Assembly: GCA_022821725.1 (NCBI GenBank)
Contig: JAJEDB010000046.1
Coordinates: 1-64,000 of the forward strand
Source: Candidatus Poribacteria bacterium
GTDB taxonomy: Bacteria > Poribacteria > WGA-4E > WGA-3G
Length of the DNA: 64,000 nt
Direction of reading: 5' to 3'
This document shows positions 8,696-17,703 of the stretch, one piece after another (position 1 is the stretch's first letter; every line of letters begins with the position of its first letter). The position numbers were made by a program, and so were the translations under genes. Below the pieces are notes generated by a model. It made no database searches. It worked only from the letters and a program-made list of their open reading frames with translations, and was not told the origin of the DNA.

Positions 8696-8745
8696 GATAT
8701 CAAAGGTTCATGGACGTGTGGAAATCACACAAAGGAAGGTAAACT

Positions 8746-10236
8746 ATGCGCACGTATGACGATTTTTTAATGGAATCCTATCAAGTCAGGGAAAAGATGG
8801 TCGCCGATAAATTGCGACCGAAATACCACTTCTTACCGCCACACGGTCGTTGGAACGACATCAACGGCGCAGTCTTCTTCAACGGTAGATACCATCTCGG
8901 CTACCTACAAAAGATAAGAAACGGGCCCGATGAGAGAGACTTTTCGAGTTGGCAACACATTTCGAGTCGGGATCTGCTCCATTGGACCTATCACACAGCG
9001 TCCCTCGACGAGCCACTCGAAGGAAAGAAGGGCGATTATTTTAATAGCGGCGATGTCATGGACGGGATGGAGATTCCGACGATTATCACCAACATGCCCA
9101 GAAGAGGCATCTGTATCTACCAATGCCACGATGCCGATCTCTTACACTGGACACCCCTGGCGGAGAATCCGGTGATTCCAATCGATACGGATGAATTCCC
9201 TGAATGCGTGATCTTTGATCCAAGTGGTTGGAGAGAGGGGGATACCTACTACGCCTTAATCGGCAACAAAAACCATCGTCCCGGCTACGAAGGCGACTCG
9301 ACAAGCCTGTTTAAGTCGAAGGACCTCAAGCAGTGGAGCTACATCGGTCCCTTCTATAAATCCTCGCGCCGATGGACAGCAGAGACTGAAGACTGCGCCT
9401 GCTCCAACTTCTTCCGCTTCGGGAAAAAATGGATGCTCGTGATGCACACCCACCACCCCTTCAACAAATGCCAGTATTACATCGGGCACTACGAAAATGA
9501 GACCTTCTATCCCGAAATCAACGGACAACTGAGCCATCGCGGGAGTCTGCTCTCCGGTCCCGAAACCCTCATCGACGATAAGGGGAGACGCCTCTTTTGG
9601 GGGTGGATCGCCGATGCCCGCGACGCAGACGAATATGGCTGGCAGAGCATCATGACGCTGCCGTGGCACCTGAAACCCACATCCGATAACCGTCTCAATA
9701 TCGAACCCGCTTCGGAATTGCAATCCTTGCGATACAATCCATGCCACGTCGAAGATCTGTTTCTGGAAGCCGAACAGGAAATTACCGTTGACGGACTTGC
9801 CTCGGATTGTATGGAACTGAAACTCACGATAGAACCACATGCCGCGCAGCGATTTGGGGTAAAACTGTTCTGTTCGCCAGACCTTGAGGAGGAGACGGTG
9901 ATCCGTTACGATGCCGCGCAGCAGGCTTTTGTTGTCGATTTTGAAAATGCCAGTAACGACAAAACACTTTCATACCGGTGTGGGCGTGAAGTGCTGAAAT
10001 CTGGGGAGTTCAAACAGACGGTGCCTTTCGCACTCGGAGATGACCAAGCGCTTGAATTGGATATTTTCGTTGACAGATCCGTAATCGAAATATTCGTCAA
10101 TTCAGAGGTGTGCATCGTCCAGCGGGTTTACCCAATGCGACCCGACAGCAAGGAAGTGCGACTCTTTTGCGAGGATGGCCGGATTGCGGTCAGGAATATC
10201 GTCAAATGGGAGATGGACGCAACCAACCCGTGGTAG
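8746..10236 (+). CDS. Glycoside hydrolase family 32 (beta-fructosidase-like)
   Basis: A 496-aa protein. The five-bladed propeller occupies about residues 20-330 and the C-terminal beta-sandwich about 340-490. The nucleophile motif is GRWNDINGAVF (residues 35-45) in place of the usual WMNDPNG. FDP in CVIFDPSGW replaces RDP, and the acid/base region reads AETEDCACSNFF instead of ECP. No signal peptide is visible, so it probably acts in the cytoplasm. AAGGAAGG lies 8 nt before the ATG. The altered motifs mean fructan activity should not be taken for granted. Confidence 0.82.
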   Translation: MRTYDDFLMESYQVREKMVADKLRPKYHFLPPHGRWNDINGAVFFNGRYHLGYLQKIRNGPDERDFSSWQHISSRDLLHWTYHTASLDEPLEGKKGDYFNSGDVMDGMEIPTIITNMPRRGICIYQCHDADLLHWTPLAENPVIPIDTDEFPECVIFDPSGWREGDTYYALIGNKNHRPGYEGDSTSLFKSKDLKQWSYIGPFYKSSRRWTAETEDCACSNFFRFGKKWMLVMHTHHPFNKCQYYIGHYENETFYPEINGQLSHRGSLLSGPETLIDDKGRRLFWGWIADARDADEYGWQSIMTLPWHLKPTSDNRLNIEPASELQSLRYNPCHVEDLFLEAEQEITVDGLASDCMELKLTIEPHAAQRFGVKLFCSPDLEEETVIRYDAAQQAFVVDFENASNDKTLSYRCGREVLKSGEFKQTVPFALGDDQALELDIFVDRSVIEIFVNSEVCIVQRVYPMRPDSKEVRLFCEDGRIAVRNIVKWEMDATNPW

Positions 10237-10276
10237 ATTGCGGCTACGAATACCCACAAAGACGCTTGTTGTCATC

Positions 10277-11038
10277 TCATGCCGGTTTAACTGCCTCTAC
10301 CTTAACGCTCGAGATCTCCACCCGACGCATTTTCGCATAGGCTGATTTACTAAGAACCCGAACGTTCTCAAACCCAGCCTGGCGAATCGAATCTAAATAC
10401 TGGTCTTCAGGCAACGCCCCTGAAATACAACGCACCCATACGCTTACTGCGGTTCTCGCCCACTCGGGCATATTGTTGGCAACCATGTCGGATACCACCA
10501 ATTTACCGCCCGGCTTGAGGACGCGGTACGCTTCTTCAAAAACCTTATGCTTATCCGGTGACAGACAGATCACGCAATTGGAGATGATCCAATCCACACT
10601 TTCACCTTCAACCGGCATGGATTCGATCTCGCCCAAACGGAAATCGACATTCTCCGCGCCAGACGCCTCGGCATTCTGTCGCGCCTTTTCGATCATCTCA
10701 GGCGTCATATCAATACCGATCGCTCTGCCGCTTTCACCGACCAATTGCGATGCGAGTAACACATCAATCCCGGCACCTGATCCGAGATCGACCACGACAT
10801 CGCCCTCTTGAACGTCCGCATATGCCAGTGGATTCCCGCAACCAAAAGAATGTTCAGTAGCATCGATCGGAATGCTGGAGATTTGTGCTTCAGTGTAGCC
10901 ATTCTTTTCCGCAGGATTGTCCGTTTCAGGGTCCGGACAGCAGGTAGGTGATGAACAGCAGGATTCATCGGTTTTCACTAAATCGGCATAATGCTTACGA
11001 ACAGATTCTTTAATTTCCTTTACATCTTGAGACTTCAT
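10277..11038 (-). CDS. arsM: Arsenite S-adenosylmethionine methyltransferase
   Basis: A 253-aa SAM-dependent methyltransferase of the ArsM type, which methylates As(III). SAM motif I is VVDLGSGAGIDV (82-93), and motif post-I carries GIDMTPEMI. The three catalytic/arsenic-binding cysteines are seen at 67 (SFGCGNP), 155 (SNCVICLS) and 204 (VRCISGAL). An extra Cys-rich N-terminal patch (CCSSPTCC, 27-34) is typical of many ArsMs. The ATG at 11038 has GAGG upstream. No arsR, arsB or arsC neighbour is present. Confidence 0.9.
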   Translation of the reverse strand: MKSQDVKEIKESVRKHYADLVKTDESCCSSPTCCPDPETDNPAEKNGYTEAQISSIPIDATEHSFGCGNPLAYADVQEGDVVVDLGSGAGIDVLLASQLVGESGRAIGIDMTPEMIEKARQNAEASGAENVDFRLGEIESMPVEGESVDWIISNCVICLSPDKHKVFEEAYRVLKPGGKLVVSDMVANNMPEWARTAVSVWVRCISGALPEDQYLDSIRQAGFENVRVLSKSAYAKMRRVEISSVKVEAVKPA

Positions 11039-11111
11039 AGTTTTCCTCACATAGAAACTGGGACTTGTATAGCGAACCATCTCAGCGATTTAATTCTAAG
11101 AGTCCCATGTG

Positions 11112-12002
11112 TCACAGTATCCGCCCTTTGGGGACCTGCGAGTTCGGATACCATCGAGAATTGGAAGGCGGTGCGGGTTCGGGAGGCTGCAGGGACGCAA
11201 ACGCAGTCAACTTCGGTCGGATCTCGTCTTCCCAAATCCCTTCGACATCATCAAACGTTAGAGGCGTGTGGTTCGAGACTTCCGCTTTATATGTTGATAA
11301 CAACGCCTGCGTCTTTTCACCAAAATGCGCCACGATATCTGTCACCATCTGTTCCCCAACTTGACGGCTGGAGGATTCGTTGAAATCCCCCATTGCGAAA
11401 TGGGGTGCGCGTGTGTCATCCGTCGGCATCCGCGACATATCCACGCAATCCGGTGCCACTGCCCAAAGCACGGATGTTTCACCGCGTCCAGCATGCCCAC
11501 CGAGTCCTTTTCCATCCTCGAAACGCTCAATATCCGCGCCGATACTCATCGTCGAATACATCCGAACCCCGACATGTGCCTGCATAATTTCAATCACGAC
11601 TGGCACGTCCAACCGATGCGGACCCGAATGCCCTGAAAACAGAATTGCACCGTGAAACCCCAACGCATCCACCGCTCGGATGTGATAGCAGATATTCTTC
11701 AAAAACATCCAAGGCGGTATGGCTGTCAGCCACGGTCGCTCTTGGTTAACTTGCTTGTGCCCCCATGAACCGTAGCCGCTAATCTCATGGCAGTGCCAAT
11801 AAAACGGGGGTGCGACAATCCCACCGTGTGTTTCTGCCGCCTGACACGAGCATTCATGTGCCCGAATTGCATCCATCCCAACCGCATTGTGCCAACCATG
11901 CGGTTCGCATAACCCATACGGGAGATACACCATCGGACACGCCTCTATCGCTGCTTCTAACTCATCTGGAAACATCCGTTCCCACCGCACCTCATGTCTC
12001 AT
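11112..12002 (-). CDS. Creatininase family amidohydrolase
   Basis: A 296-aa protein with the creatininase/MftE/formamide-hydrolase layout. A strand-loop LPYGLCEPHGWHNAVGMDAI holds the Glu/His/Asp metal ligands equivalent to LPxGSxEQHGPHLPxxTD. FSGHSGPH corresponds to NGHGGN, and GGHAGRGETS to HAGxxETS, with a further metal-binding Glu. Members hydrolyse cyclic amides or act in cofactor maturation; the substrate is not predictable here. The ATG at 12002 has GGAGAGG at good spacing. The last 25 residues (Pro-rich) are a variable tail. Confidence 0.85.
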   Translation of the reverse strand: MRHEVRWERMFPDELEAAIEACPMVYLPYGLCEPHGWHNAVGMDAIRAHECSCQAAETHGGIVAPPFYWHCHEISGYGSWGHKQVNQERPWLTAIPPWMFLKNICYHIRAVDALGFHGAILFSGHSGPHRLDVPVVIEIMQAHVGVRMYSTMSIGADIERFEDGKGLGGHAGRGETSVLWAVAPDCVDMSRMPTDDTRAPHFAMGDFNESSSRQVGEQMVTDIVAHFGEKTQALLSTYKAEVSNHTPLTFDDVEGIWEDEIRPKLTAFASLQPPEPAPPSNSRWYPNSQVPKGRIL

Positions 12003-12068
12003 ATAATATCCTCTCCGGTTATTTGTGGAACTTTCTAAAATCCCATTTGGATCTAACCTAAAACGCAT

Positions 12069-12097
12069 TTGCATAAATCTATTGAATGTGTGATAAT
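12069..12097 (+). promoter_or_regulatory. Sigma-70-like promoter of the LamG gene at 12188
   Basis: TTGCAT, a 17-nt spacer and GATAAT lie in the divergent gap, giving a leader of about 85 nt before the ATG at 12188, which itself has GGAGGG. Confidence 0.45.
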
Positions 12098-12187
12098 GTC
12101 AAAAGTCTAACAGATTTTTAAACTTGATGTCCACTTATTTTCATTACAGTCAGCTTTCTGAACCCGTAGATTACGGAGGGAAACCCA

Positions 12188-12997
12188 ATGATGCGTCTGA
12201 TATTAATTGCCTTCAGTATCCTGTGCTGCCTTGCCATGCTTGTGAGACACAGCGATGCTGAAATCGACCCGACAACCGCCGTTGGCGTGTGGCTCTTTAA
12301 TGAGACGGATGGGGACACAGCATTCGATGCCTCTGAAAACGGCAATGATGGCACACTGCAGGGTGACCCCGAATGGGTCCCCGATGGCAAATTTGGCAAC
12401 GCACTGGAATTGGATGGGGCAGGTGATTATGTGAGCGTCCCCGACCATAAAACTTTGGATACCGAAATCAGTGAGACATTCACAATCGTCATCTGGGTCC
12501 AAGGCACTTACAGACCCAACGATTGGCACGGGTTAGTGACAAAAGCACAGGGATGGCGCGTCGATATGTGTTACCTGTTGCAACGGGCTGCTAATGGCAA
12601 ATTTGAGTTTGCTCTCTTTGGAGAAGGCGGCAACGACAGCTGGACAGCATCCGACATCCTTCCAGAAGATGGCAAATGGTATCATGTGGGTGCTGTCTAT
12701 ACCGGCGAAGAGACACAGCTTTACGTTGATGGCGTGCTTTCTGCCACGCGTGTTTTTTCTGCGGAGATTGCCGACACGAACGCCCCTGTGGTCATTGGAA
12801 CTAATTATCCAACCGGCATTCAGCCAGTAGACGGCCTTATCGACGAGGCTGCGATTTTTAGTGTCGCTTTGGAAGAAGAGGATATCAACGCCATAATGGA
12901 CGACGGCTTGGAAGAGACGCTCGGTATACTACCTGTCGAACCTTCAGACAAATTGGCTTTGACGTGGGGCGACTTAAAAGTCGGTAATGCTAAATAA
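12188..12997 (+). CDS. Secreted LamG/concanavalin-A-like lectin-fold protein
   Basis: A 269-aa protein with a signal peptide (1-24, cleaving near HSDA-EI) and one LamG-like jelly roll. Visible marks are VGVWLFNETDGDTAFDASENGNDGTL, FGNALELDGAGDYVSV, FTIVIWVQG, KWYHVGAVYTGEETQLYVDG and GLIDEAAIFSVAL. These domains often bind carbohydrate. The end, SDKLALTWGDLKVGNAK, matches the end of the other LamG protein at 32992-33771, suggesting a shared C-terminal tail. No enzyme motif is present. Confidence 0.85.
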   Translation: MMRLILIAFSILCCLAMLVRHSDAEIDPTTAVGVWLFNETDGDTAFDASENGNDGTLQGDPEWVPDGKFGNALELDGAGDYVSVPDHKTLDTEISETFTIVIWVQGTYRPNDWHGLVTKAQGWRVDMCYLLQRAANGKFEFALFGEGGNDSWTASDILPEDGKWYHVGAVYTGEETQLYVDGVLSATRVFSAEIADTNAPVVIGTNYPTGIQPVDGLIDEAAIFSVALEEEDINAIMDDGLEETLGILPVEPSDKLALTWGDLKVGNAK

Positions 12998-13063
12998 TGA
13001 ATCCGCTGAGTCGATGACGGATCCGCTGGTGCAACCCGATGCGAACAAAGGTGTTATCCACTT

Positions 13064-13116
13064 ATGCTACCACTGACCATTCGTAGGTTTCGCACTGGAA
13101 AGGTCAGTGATAGCAT
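13064..13116. terminator. Long stem-loop between convergent genes
   Basis: ATGCTACCACTGACC pairs with GGTCAGTGATAGCAT (14 of 15 positions) across a 23-nt loop, in the gap between the convergent genes ending at 12997 (+) and 13145 (-). A bidirectional terminator is the simplest reading, though T-tracts are weak. Confidence 0.45.
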
Positions 13117-13144
13117 ACAATTCAGGATTCAATCGAAAGACGGA

Positions 13145-14887
13145 TTACCCGCGTTTTTCACCGGGTTTTCGTCGATGCTTTGATGCATAACTGTCCCCTT
13201 CTGGATCGTAGGAAACGGACACCTCTCCATCTTCCACAACCAGTCGCGGCACCGTTCGGTGGCGCCCATCCCGTTCGGGTCCGCGCATAACAGCGAATTG
13301 TTCCTCAGTCATATCTTCAACCATATCACCCCAGCGCTCCTGCGGATCAATCACACCACCGCCCCAATTGACATTTTTCGACTGATACTTAATCAGAACG
13401 CCACGTCTCGGGACAGGGTTCTTCCACGCTAACGCACCGTGTGTGCAACCGCCATCCATAAAGAAGAGGACATCGCCTGCCTTCATAACGGGTTGGACAA
13501 CTAAACCCATGGTATCATCACACGTCCGAATCCCGGGAGGCATGGAGTATTGCGTCTTGTGGGAGCCGGGCACACATGCGAAACCGCCGAGTCCCGGTTC
13601 AACATCGCGTAATTGCCATGTGATGGTGACGGTCTCGGCATAACTACGTCCGTTCTTGAAATAATAACCGCGTGATGGTGTCATCGGTTCATTGCCATCG
13701 TGGAGCGAGTGCCCTGATGTTCCGTGAACGGCGCAGAACACGGTCGCACCACCCATGCGATAGCCGCTACCACCCATCCAATTCAATCGCTGCACCACGG
13801 CAGGATGCGCAATCATACGCCGAAATGGGGCGTTATACGGGTCAGGAAGATCTAACAAACCCGGCAGGAGCGGGCGACCTGTGCCAGCTTGACTTATCGA
13901 CCCGCGCGCTAATTCCTCGCCTACGACGATGCGATCTTGGAATTTATCCACTGCTTCATTGGCTTCCGCAAGCCACTGTTCATCCATTATGCCGCGCACC
14001 ACCACATATCCGTTCAGATCCCAAAAGTAAAATTCTTTCTCATCAATTCCAGAATCTGGGTCGCGGGTATAAATTGATGGATGAAGGATGGACGGGTCTT
14101 CCTCTACCCATGTCTCTTCGCCATCTGTGTTTATCACGGGTGGTGGACTTGAACCCTTATACCCAGGGACATACAGGACTGCCTTTTGTGCAGGGGTTGC
14201 TTCGTCTGCCCATCCCGGCAAAGATTCGGTCTCTGAGCGGGGACCAACTGGATTGGACTGAACTGCCGCACGCGCCGCATACCAGTACGTCAATAACCTT
14301 TTTGGCTTGTCTTTCCACGGTCGCACGCCTTGGAGCGTAGGTTCCGCAACCAAAAATAGATCGCCAGCCTTGAGTACCGGCTGCACCACCACTCCCATAT
14401 CGTCGATACCTGTTGCCAAGTCGTGCGGCGTTTCAACATTGCTCTTGTGGCTTGCCTGAACGACAACCAGTCCGCCCTCGCCTGCTTCGACATCGTCCAA
14501 CACCCAGACCGCTTTCACACCCTGACAACTCCGTTGACCGTTTTGTTGGTGGTATGCCAAAGATGGATTTCTCGGTTCATCACCGCCCACGAGCGTTGTG
14601 CTGGCTTCGCCTTCTCGCTGTCCCAATAAGCGAGGGGCTTGATCCAGCCGGAAGCCGTGTCCGATAATCTGGTTCAAATACCACACCAATTTCGGATGCA
14701 CCAGTAAGTCGCGGAACAATTCGCGCGCCGAACTCTCTCCACCTAACAGCGTCTCACTTTCTCCGACGACATCCAATGCCCCGTTGAGTGCCGCTACCTC
14801 TTCTTGAGTGAGGACACCCGGAATGTGTAGGTAGCCTGCCACATCAAAAGCATAGTTCTCTTCATTCGTCATGACTTCATTATCCAT
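13145..14887 (-). CDS. Tandem two-domain PhyH-family protein
   Basis: A 580-aa protein with two PhyH-like halves, roughly 1-230 and 285-560. Each has the pattern 'tyrosine/valine strand, helix, metal loop, W.LDDVE.G.GG..V.. SHK' (KAVWVLDDVEAGEGGLVVVQ and TITWQLRDVEPGLGGFACVPG). In the first half the distal metal His is replaced (LQGVRPW, where the second half has CTHGALAW), so it may be a non-catalytic structural domain. It is a fused internal duplication; the substrate is unknown. The ATG at 14887 follows GGAGAAACAC. Confidence 0.82.
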   Translation of the reverse strand: MDNEVMTNEENYAFDVAGYLHIPGVLTQEEVAALNGALDVVGESETLLGGESSARELFRDLLVHPKLVWYLNQIIGHGFRLDQAPRLLGQREGEASTTLVGGDEPRNPSLAYHQQNGQRSCQGVKAVWVLDDVEAGEGGLVVVQASHKSNVETPHDLATGIDDMGVVVQPVLKAGDLFLVAEPTLQGVRPWKDKPKRLLTYWYAARAAVQSNPVGPRSETESLPGWADEATPAQKAVLYVPGYKGSSPPPVINTDGEETWVEEDPSILHPSIYTRDPDSGIDEKEFYFWDLNGYVVVRGIMDEQWLAEANEAVDKFQDRIVVGEELARGSISQAGTGRPLLPGLLDLPDPYNAPFRRMIAHPAVVQRLNWMGGSGYRMGGATVFCAVHGTSGHSLHDGNEPMTPSRGYYFKNGRSYAETVTITWQLRDVEPGLGGFACVPGSHKTQYSMPPGIRTCDDTMGLVVQPVMKAGDVLFFMDGGCTHGALAWKNPVPRRGVLIKYQSKNVNWGGGVIDPQERWGDMVEDMTEEQFAVMRGPERDGRHRTVPRLVVEDGEVSVSYDPEGDSYASKHRRKPGEKRG

Positions 14888-14939
14888 GTGTTTCTCCTAT
14901 TATCGGTGATGGATGCAACCAACTCGGAGGAGTGTGTCG

Positions 14940-16355
14940 CTACAGACACCACGCATAAGGACCGGGACCTGTCCGGCAAACCATCTCGGCGATCTGCTGG
15001 CGCATCCGTGTGATGCGGTTCTGATATTCCGGACGATCGGCAACGTTTCGCATTTCGCCCGGGTCGGTCTTCAGGTTATACAGTTCATCGATATCGAAGC
15101 GGTTCCGAACATATTTCCAGTCTCCATCGGTCATCATCATACAGGCTGCCAATTTTTCCGGATCGTTGGCGTTGTGATAGATCGCATCGAGACTGGCGAT
15201 TTCAGCGAAGACGGGTTGATGTTCCGGTTGTTGACTGTTCAAAATTGATTCTGCGACGGATCGTCCATCAATCCTCGTTTCTGGTGTCTGACCCGCGAAA
15301 CTCAGCAAGGTCGGCATCAGATCCACGCCCGCCAGCGGGGGCGTGACGCGAAAACCCGACGGCAAATGGTTCTGCCAAGAGAGCAGACACGGCACCCGCA
15401 CGGAAGCCTCATACATCAAACACTTCTCGGTGTAACCGTGATCCCCGAGCAACTCGCCGTGGTCACTAATGAAAGCGACAACCGTATTCGTCCCTTCAAG
15501 CGCATTCAGTAAACGCCCAACTTGGTTGTCGATGTGTGTGATGAGGGCGTAGTAGTAAATCATCATTCGGCGGAATTCAGCCTCAGTGACCGTTGAAGGA
15601 ATACGGAATTTCCCGCGCCTTTGAAATTCGGGCTTTCCATCGAGCGGGTCACGCAAAGACGAAGGTAGCGGCATATCTTCTTCGCGATAGTGCGCCAGTA
15701 GGTCGGGCGGCACTAAGACAAGCGGGTGCGGGTCTTTGATACTCGCAAATAGGAAGAACGGGTCCTCGTCCTGCTGCTGAACGAATTCAAGCGAACGGTC
15801 GATTGTCCACGTTGTGCGTTGCTGTCGAGGGTCGGTGATCGTGCCGAATTCCAGGATATTTCCGTACTGCGTCATCCCCGGTGCCCCTGAACGATAGAGG
15901 TTTTCAACCCCTTCCGTTTCAAAATAATCAAAGAGCGGGTCTGGATAGCCACCGAGATAACGATACGTATGCCAGAAATCGGAGAATCCGTGTTGTGGAC
16001 GATGGTCGTCCCCCAAATGCCACGGTCCCACGATACCACACCGATAGCCAGCACGTTTGAGCAGATCCCCAATCGTGATGCGATCTTGAGGCAGGTAGCC
16101 GCCGAACTCGCCCATACGTTTGGGCCCATAATTCCGCAGTTGTAAATGGGCATGCGGATAGAGGCCTGTCAACCAACTTGCGCGTGCCGGTGAGCAGACC
16201 GGGGATGCACAGTAAGCGTTTTCAAAGCAGACACCGCTCGCCGCCAACCGATCCAGATGCGGTGTCTGAACGACTGGACTGCCAGCGAAACCAGCAGCGT
16301 CCCACCGCATCTGATCACACATAATGAGTAAGATATTCGGTCGAGATGTCGTCAT
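14940..16355 (-). CDS. Type I sulfatase (formylglycine-dependent)
   Basis: A 471-aa sulfatase of the alkaline-phosphatase superfamily. The N-terminal RPNILLIMCDQ holds the first metal Asp, and C54 in CSPARASWLTG is the residue converted to formylglycine. Further metal ligands lie in FISDHGELLGDHG. No convincing signal peptide is seen. I place the start at the ATG at 16355, which begins at the conserved RPN block; an in-frame TTG at 16397 has GAAGGG before it and would add 14 residues. Substrates of this subgroup are usually sulfated glycans or other sulfate esters. Confidence 0.9.
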   Translation of the reverse strand: MTTSRPNILLIMCDQMRWDAAGFAGSPVVQTPHLDRLAASGVCFENAYCASPVCSPARASWLTGLYPHAHLQLRNYGPKRMGEFGGYLPQDRITIGDLLKRAGYRCGIVGPWHLGDDHRPQHGFSDFWHTYRYLGGYPDPLFDYFETEGVENLYRSGAPGMTQYGNILEFGTITDPRQQRTTWTIDRSLEFVQQQDEDPFFLFASIKDPHPLVLVPPDLLAHYREEDMPLPSSLRDPLDGKPEFQRRGKFRIPSTVTEAEFRRMMIYYYALITHIDNQVGRLLNALEGTNTVVAFISDHGELLGDHGYTEKCLMYEASVRVPCLLSWQNHLPSGFRVTPPLAGVDLMPTLLSFAGQTPETRIDGRSVAESILNSQQPEHQPVFAEIASLDAIYHNANDPEKLAACMMMTDGDWKYVRNRFDIDELYNLKTDPGEMRNVADRPEYQNRITRMRQQIAEMVCRTGPGPYAWCL

Positions 16356-16430
16356 CACTTTGAAACGGCTATGTGAGAGGGCATGAAAAATATTCAACCC
16401 TTCGTCGGATTAATCTGGTATGTGTCCCTT

Positions 16431-17153
16431 CTATTTCATCGCGTAATCTACTGTTACCAAAGCACTCACCTTCTTAGATATAGAGGAGACATCATCAGTA
16501 CTCTTTTCGGAAATACCGCTCGCATCTGCAGAGCGCACGCTGAACACACCCTGACGCGCAGCACGGAGCGAACCGAGGTTCACGCCGCTCCCTTCAGCCA
16601 ACGTCTTGGCGCGTTCTCGCGCATCCTGAGTCGCTTCTACCAGCAACTCGCTCTTCAGCGCATTCACTTGTGTATAATAGTAATTCGGCGTTCCTGAACG
16701 TAGGGCTACGCCTTCTCCGAGCAGTGAAGCAATTGCTGTAGATAGCTTTGATATGTTATGCACGTCCCTTGATTTAACGCCAATTCCCTGCGAAAGTTCA
16801 AAGAATTCTATCTCATTTGTTTCATGTCCATTTTCTGACCGTCTCCTGCGCTCGTTTACAGAGACCGCGCGAGTTCTTATCTCCTCGGCTCCCACCTGGT
16901 TCTTCTGTAGAAAATTTAATACTTTCTCCCGGTGTTCAGCGAGAACAGTGTAGGCTTCTGCCATATTTCTATCTCTTGCTTTGACTGTAATGTTCCATAT
17001 CGCCATATCTGACTCGACTGCGGTCTCGGCATATCCCCGCACCTTGATAATCTGGTGAGACATGCGTATATCCCGCATCGCATCTGTAACGAGATAGGTC
17101 GAAATCACGATCCCAAGGGCGAGTATGAAACCAAATGGTATAAATCCTTTCAT
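16431..17153 (-). CDS. SIMPL-domain (DUF541) protein
   Basis: A 240-aa protein with one N-terminal TM/signal segment (residues 5-25), then the SIMPL domain: IIKVRGYAETAVESDMAIWNITV, a long alternating helix/strand region, and the family-typical YYYTQVNALKSELLVEATQDARERAKTLA block. SIMPL proteins are periplasmic or membrane-bound oligomers of poorly known function. GGAG precedes the ATG at 17153. It lies in a run of minus-strand genes. Confidence 0.87.
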   Translation of the reverse strand: MKGFIPFGFILALGIVISTYLVTDAMRDIRMSHQIIKVRGYAETAVESDMAIWNITVKARDRNMAEAYTVLAEHREKVLNFLQKNQVGAEEIRTRAVSVNERRRRSENGHETNEIEFFELSQGIGVKSRDVHNISKLSTAIASLLGEGVALRSGTPNYYYTQVNALKSELLVEATQDARERAKTLAEGSGVNLGSLRAARQGVFSVRSADASGISEKSTDDVSSISKKVSALVTVDYAMK

Positions 17154-17206
17154 GTTCCGTGTATCTCCTCAATGAAGGCTAACTTCAATATTTTGACTGC
17201 TGGCCA

Positions 17207-17590
17207 TTACGGCGCGAAACTCGATCGCAGTTTGATACCCCAGCGTCCCGCTTCGTAGGTTAAGACATAGAGCGATTCGTAGGAGGCAATGACCGTGCCA
17301 TCAGTGCGATAACGTGTGAATTGCGTGTCAACATGGACCTTGGATGCTGAGATATGGACCATATTCCGTCTGTCCCAACCACTGTGATGCCAACCACGTG
17401 CAGTCAGGTTCTCTCTTATTCGGTCCACATCCTGCTCACCCGGTTCGTTGAGGATGCGCATGTTGCCAGACGCAAGACGGTAGTGCGGAAAGTGAAACGT
17501 TTTCTCCCACGCAACTATATCGAGACGATTAAATGCCGCCATCCATGTGTCAAGCACTTCTATGATTTCAGCTTCGATTGTTTCTTTCAT
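17207..17590 (-). CDS. NTF2-like (SnoaL/DUF4440-type) small protein
   Basis: A 127-aa protein with the NTF2-like pattern: an N-terminal amphipathic helix (EVLDTWMAAFNRLDIVAWEKTFHFPHYRLASG), then strands ending in YVLTYEAGRWGIKLRSSFAP. Such domains are small enzymes or ligand-binding pockets, and no catalytic residue can be assigned here. TGAGGAG precedes the ATG. Confidence 0.75.
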   Translation of the reverse strand: MKETIEAEIIEVLDTWMAAFNRLDIVAWEKTFHFPHYRLASGNMRILNEPGEQDVDRIRENLTARGWHHSGWDRRNMVHISASKVHVDTQFTRYRTDGTVIASYESLYVLTYEAGRWGIKLRSSFAP

Positions 17591-17703
17591 CGTTGACTCC
17601 TCAAATAGGTATTACCAAACGTCCGCTATTCTATCACATATCTCCTATGTCTGCAAGCGGACAATTCTTGACGGGAGTTCGGGATATCAATGCGGCAACC
17701 CGT

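Noticed and set aside
9256..9840. 194-codon antisense frame inside the GH32 gene
   Set aside because: The GH32 frame is supported by family motifs; the antisense product has no recognisable fold or start signal.
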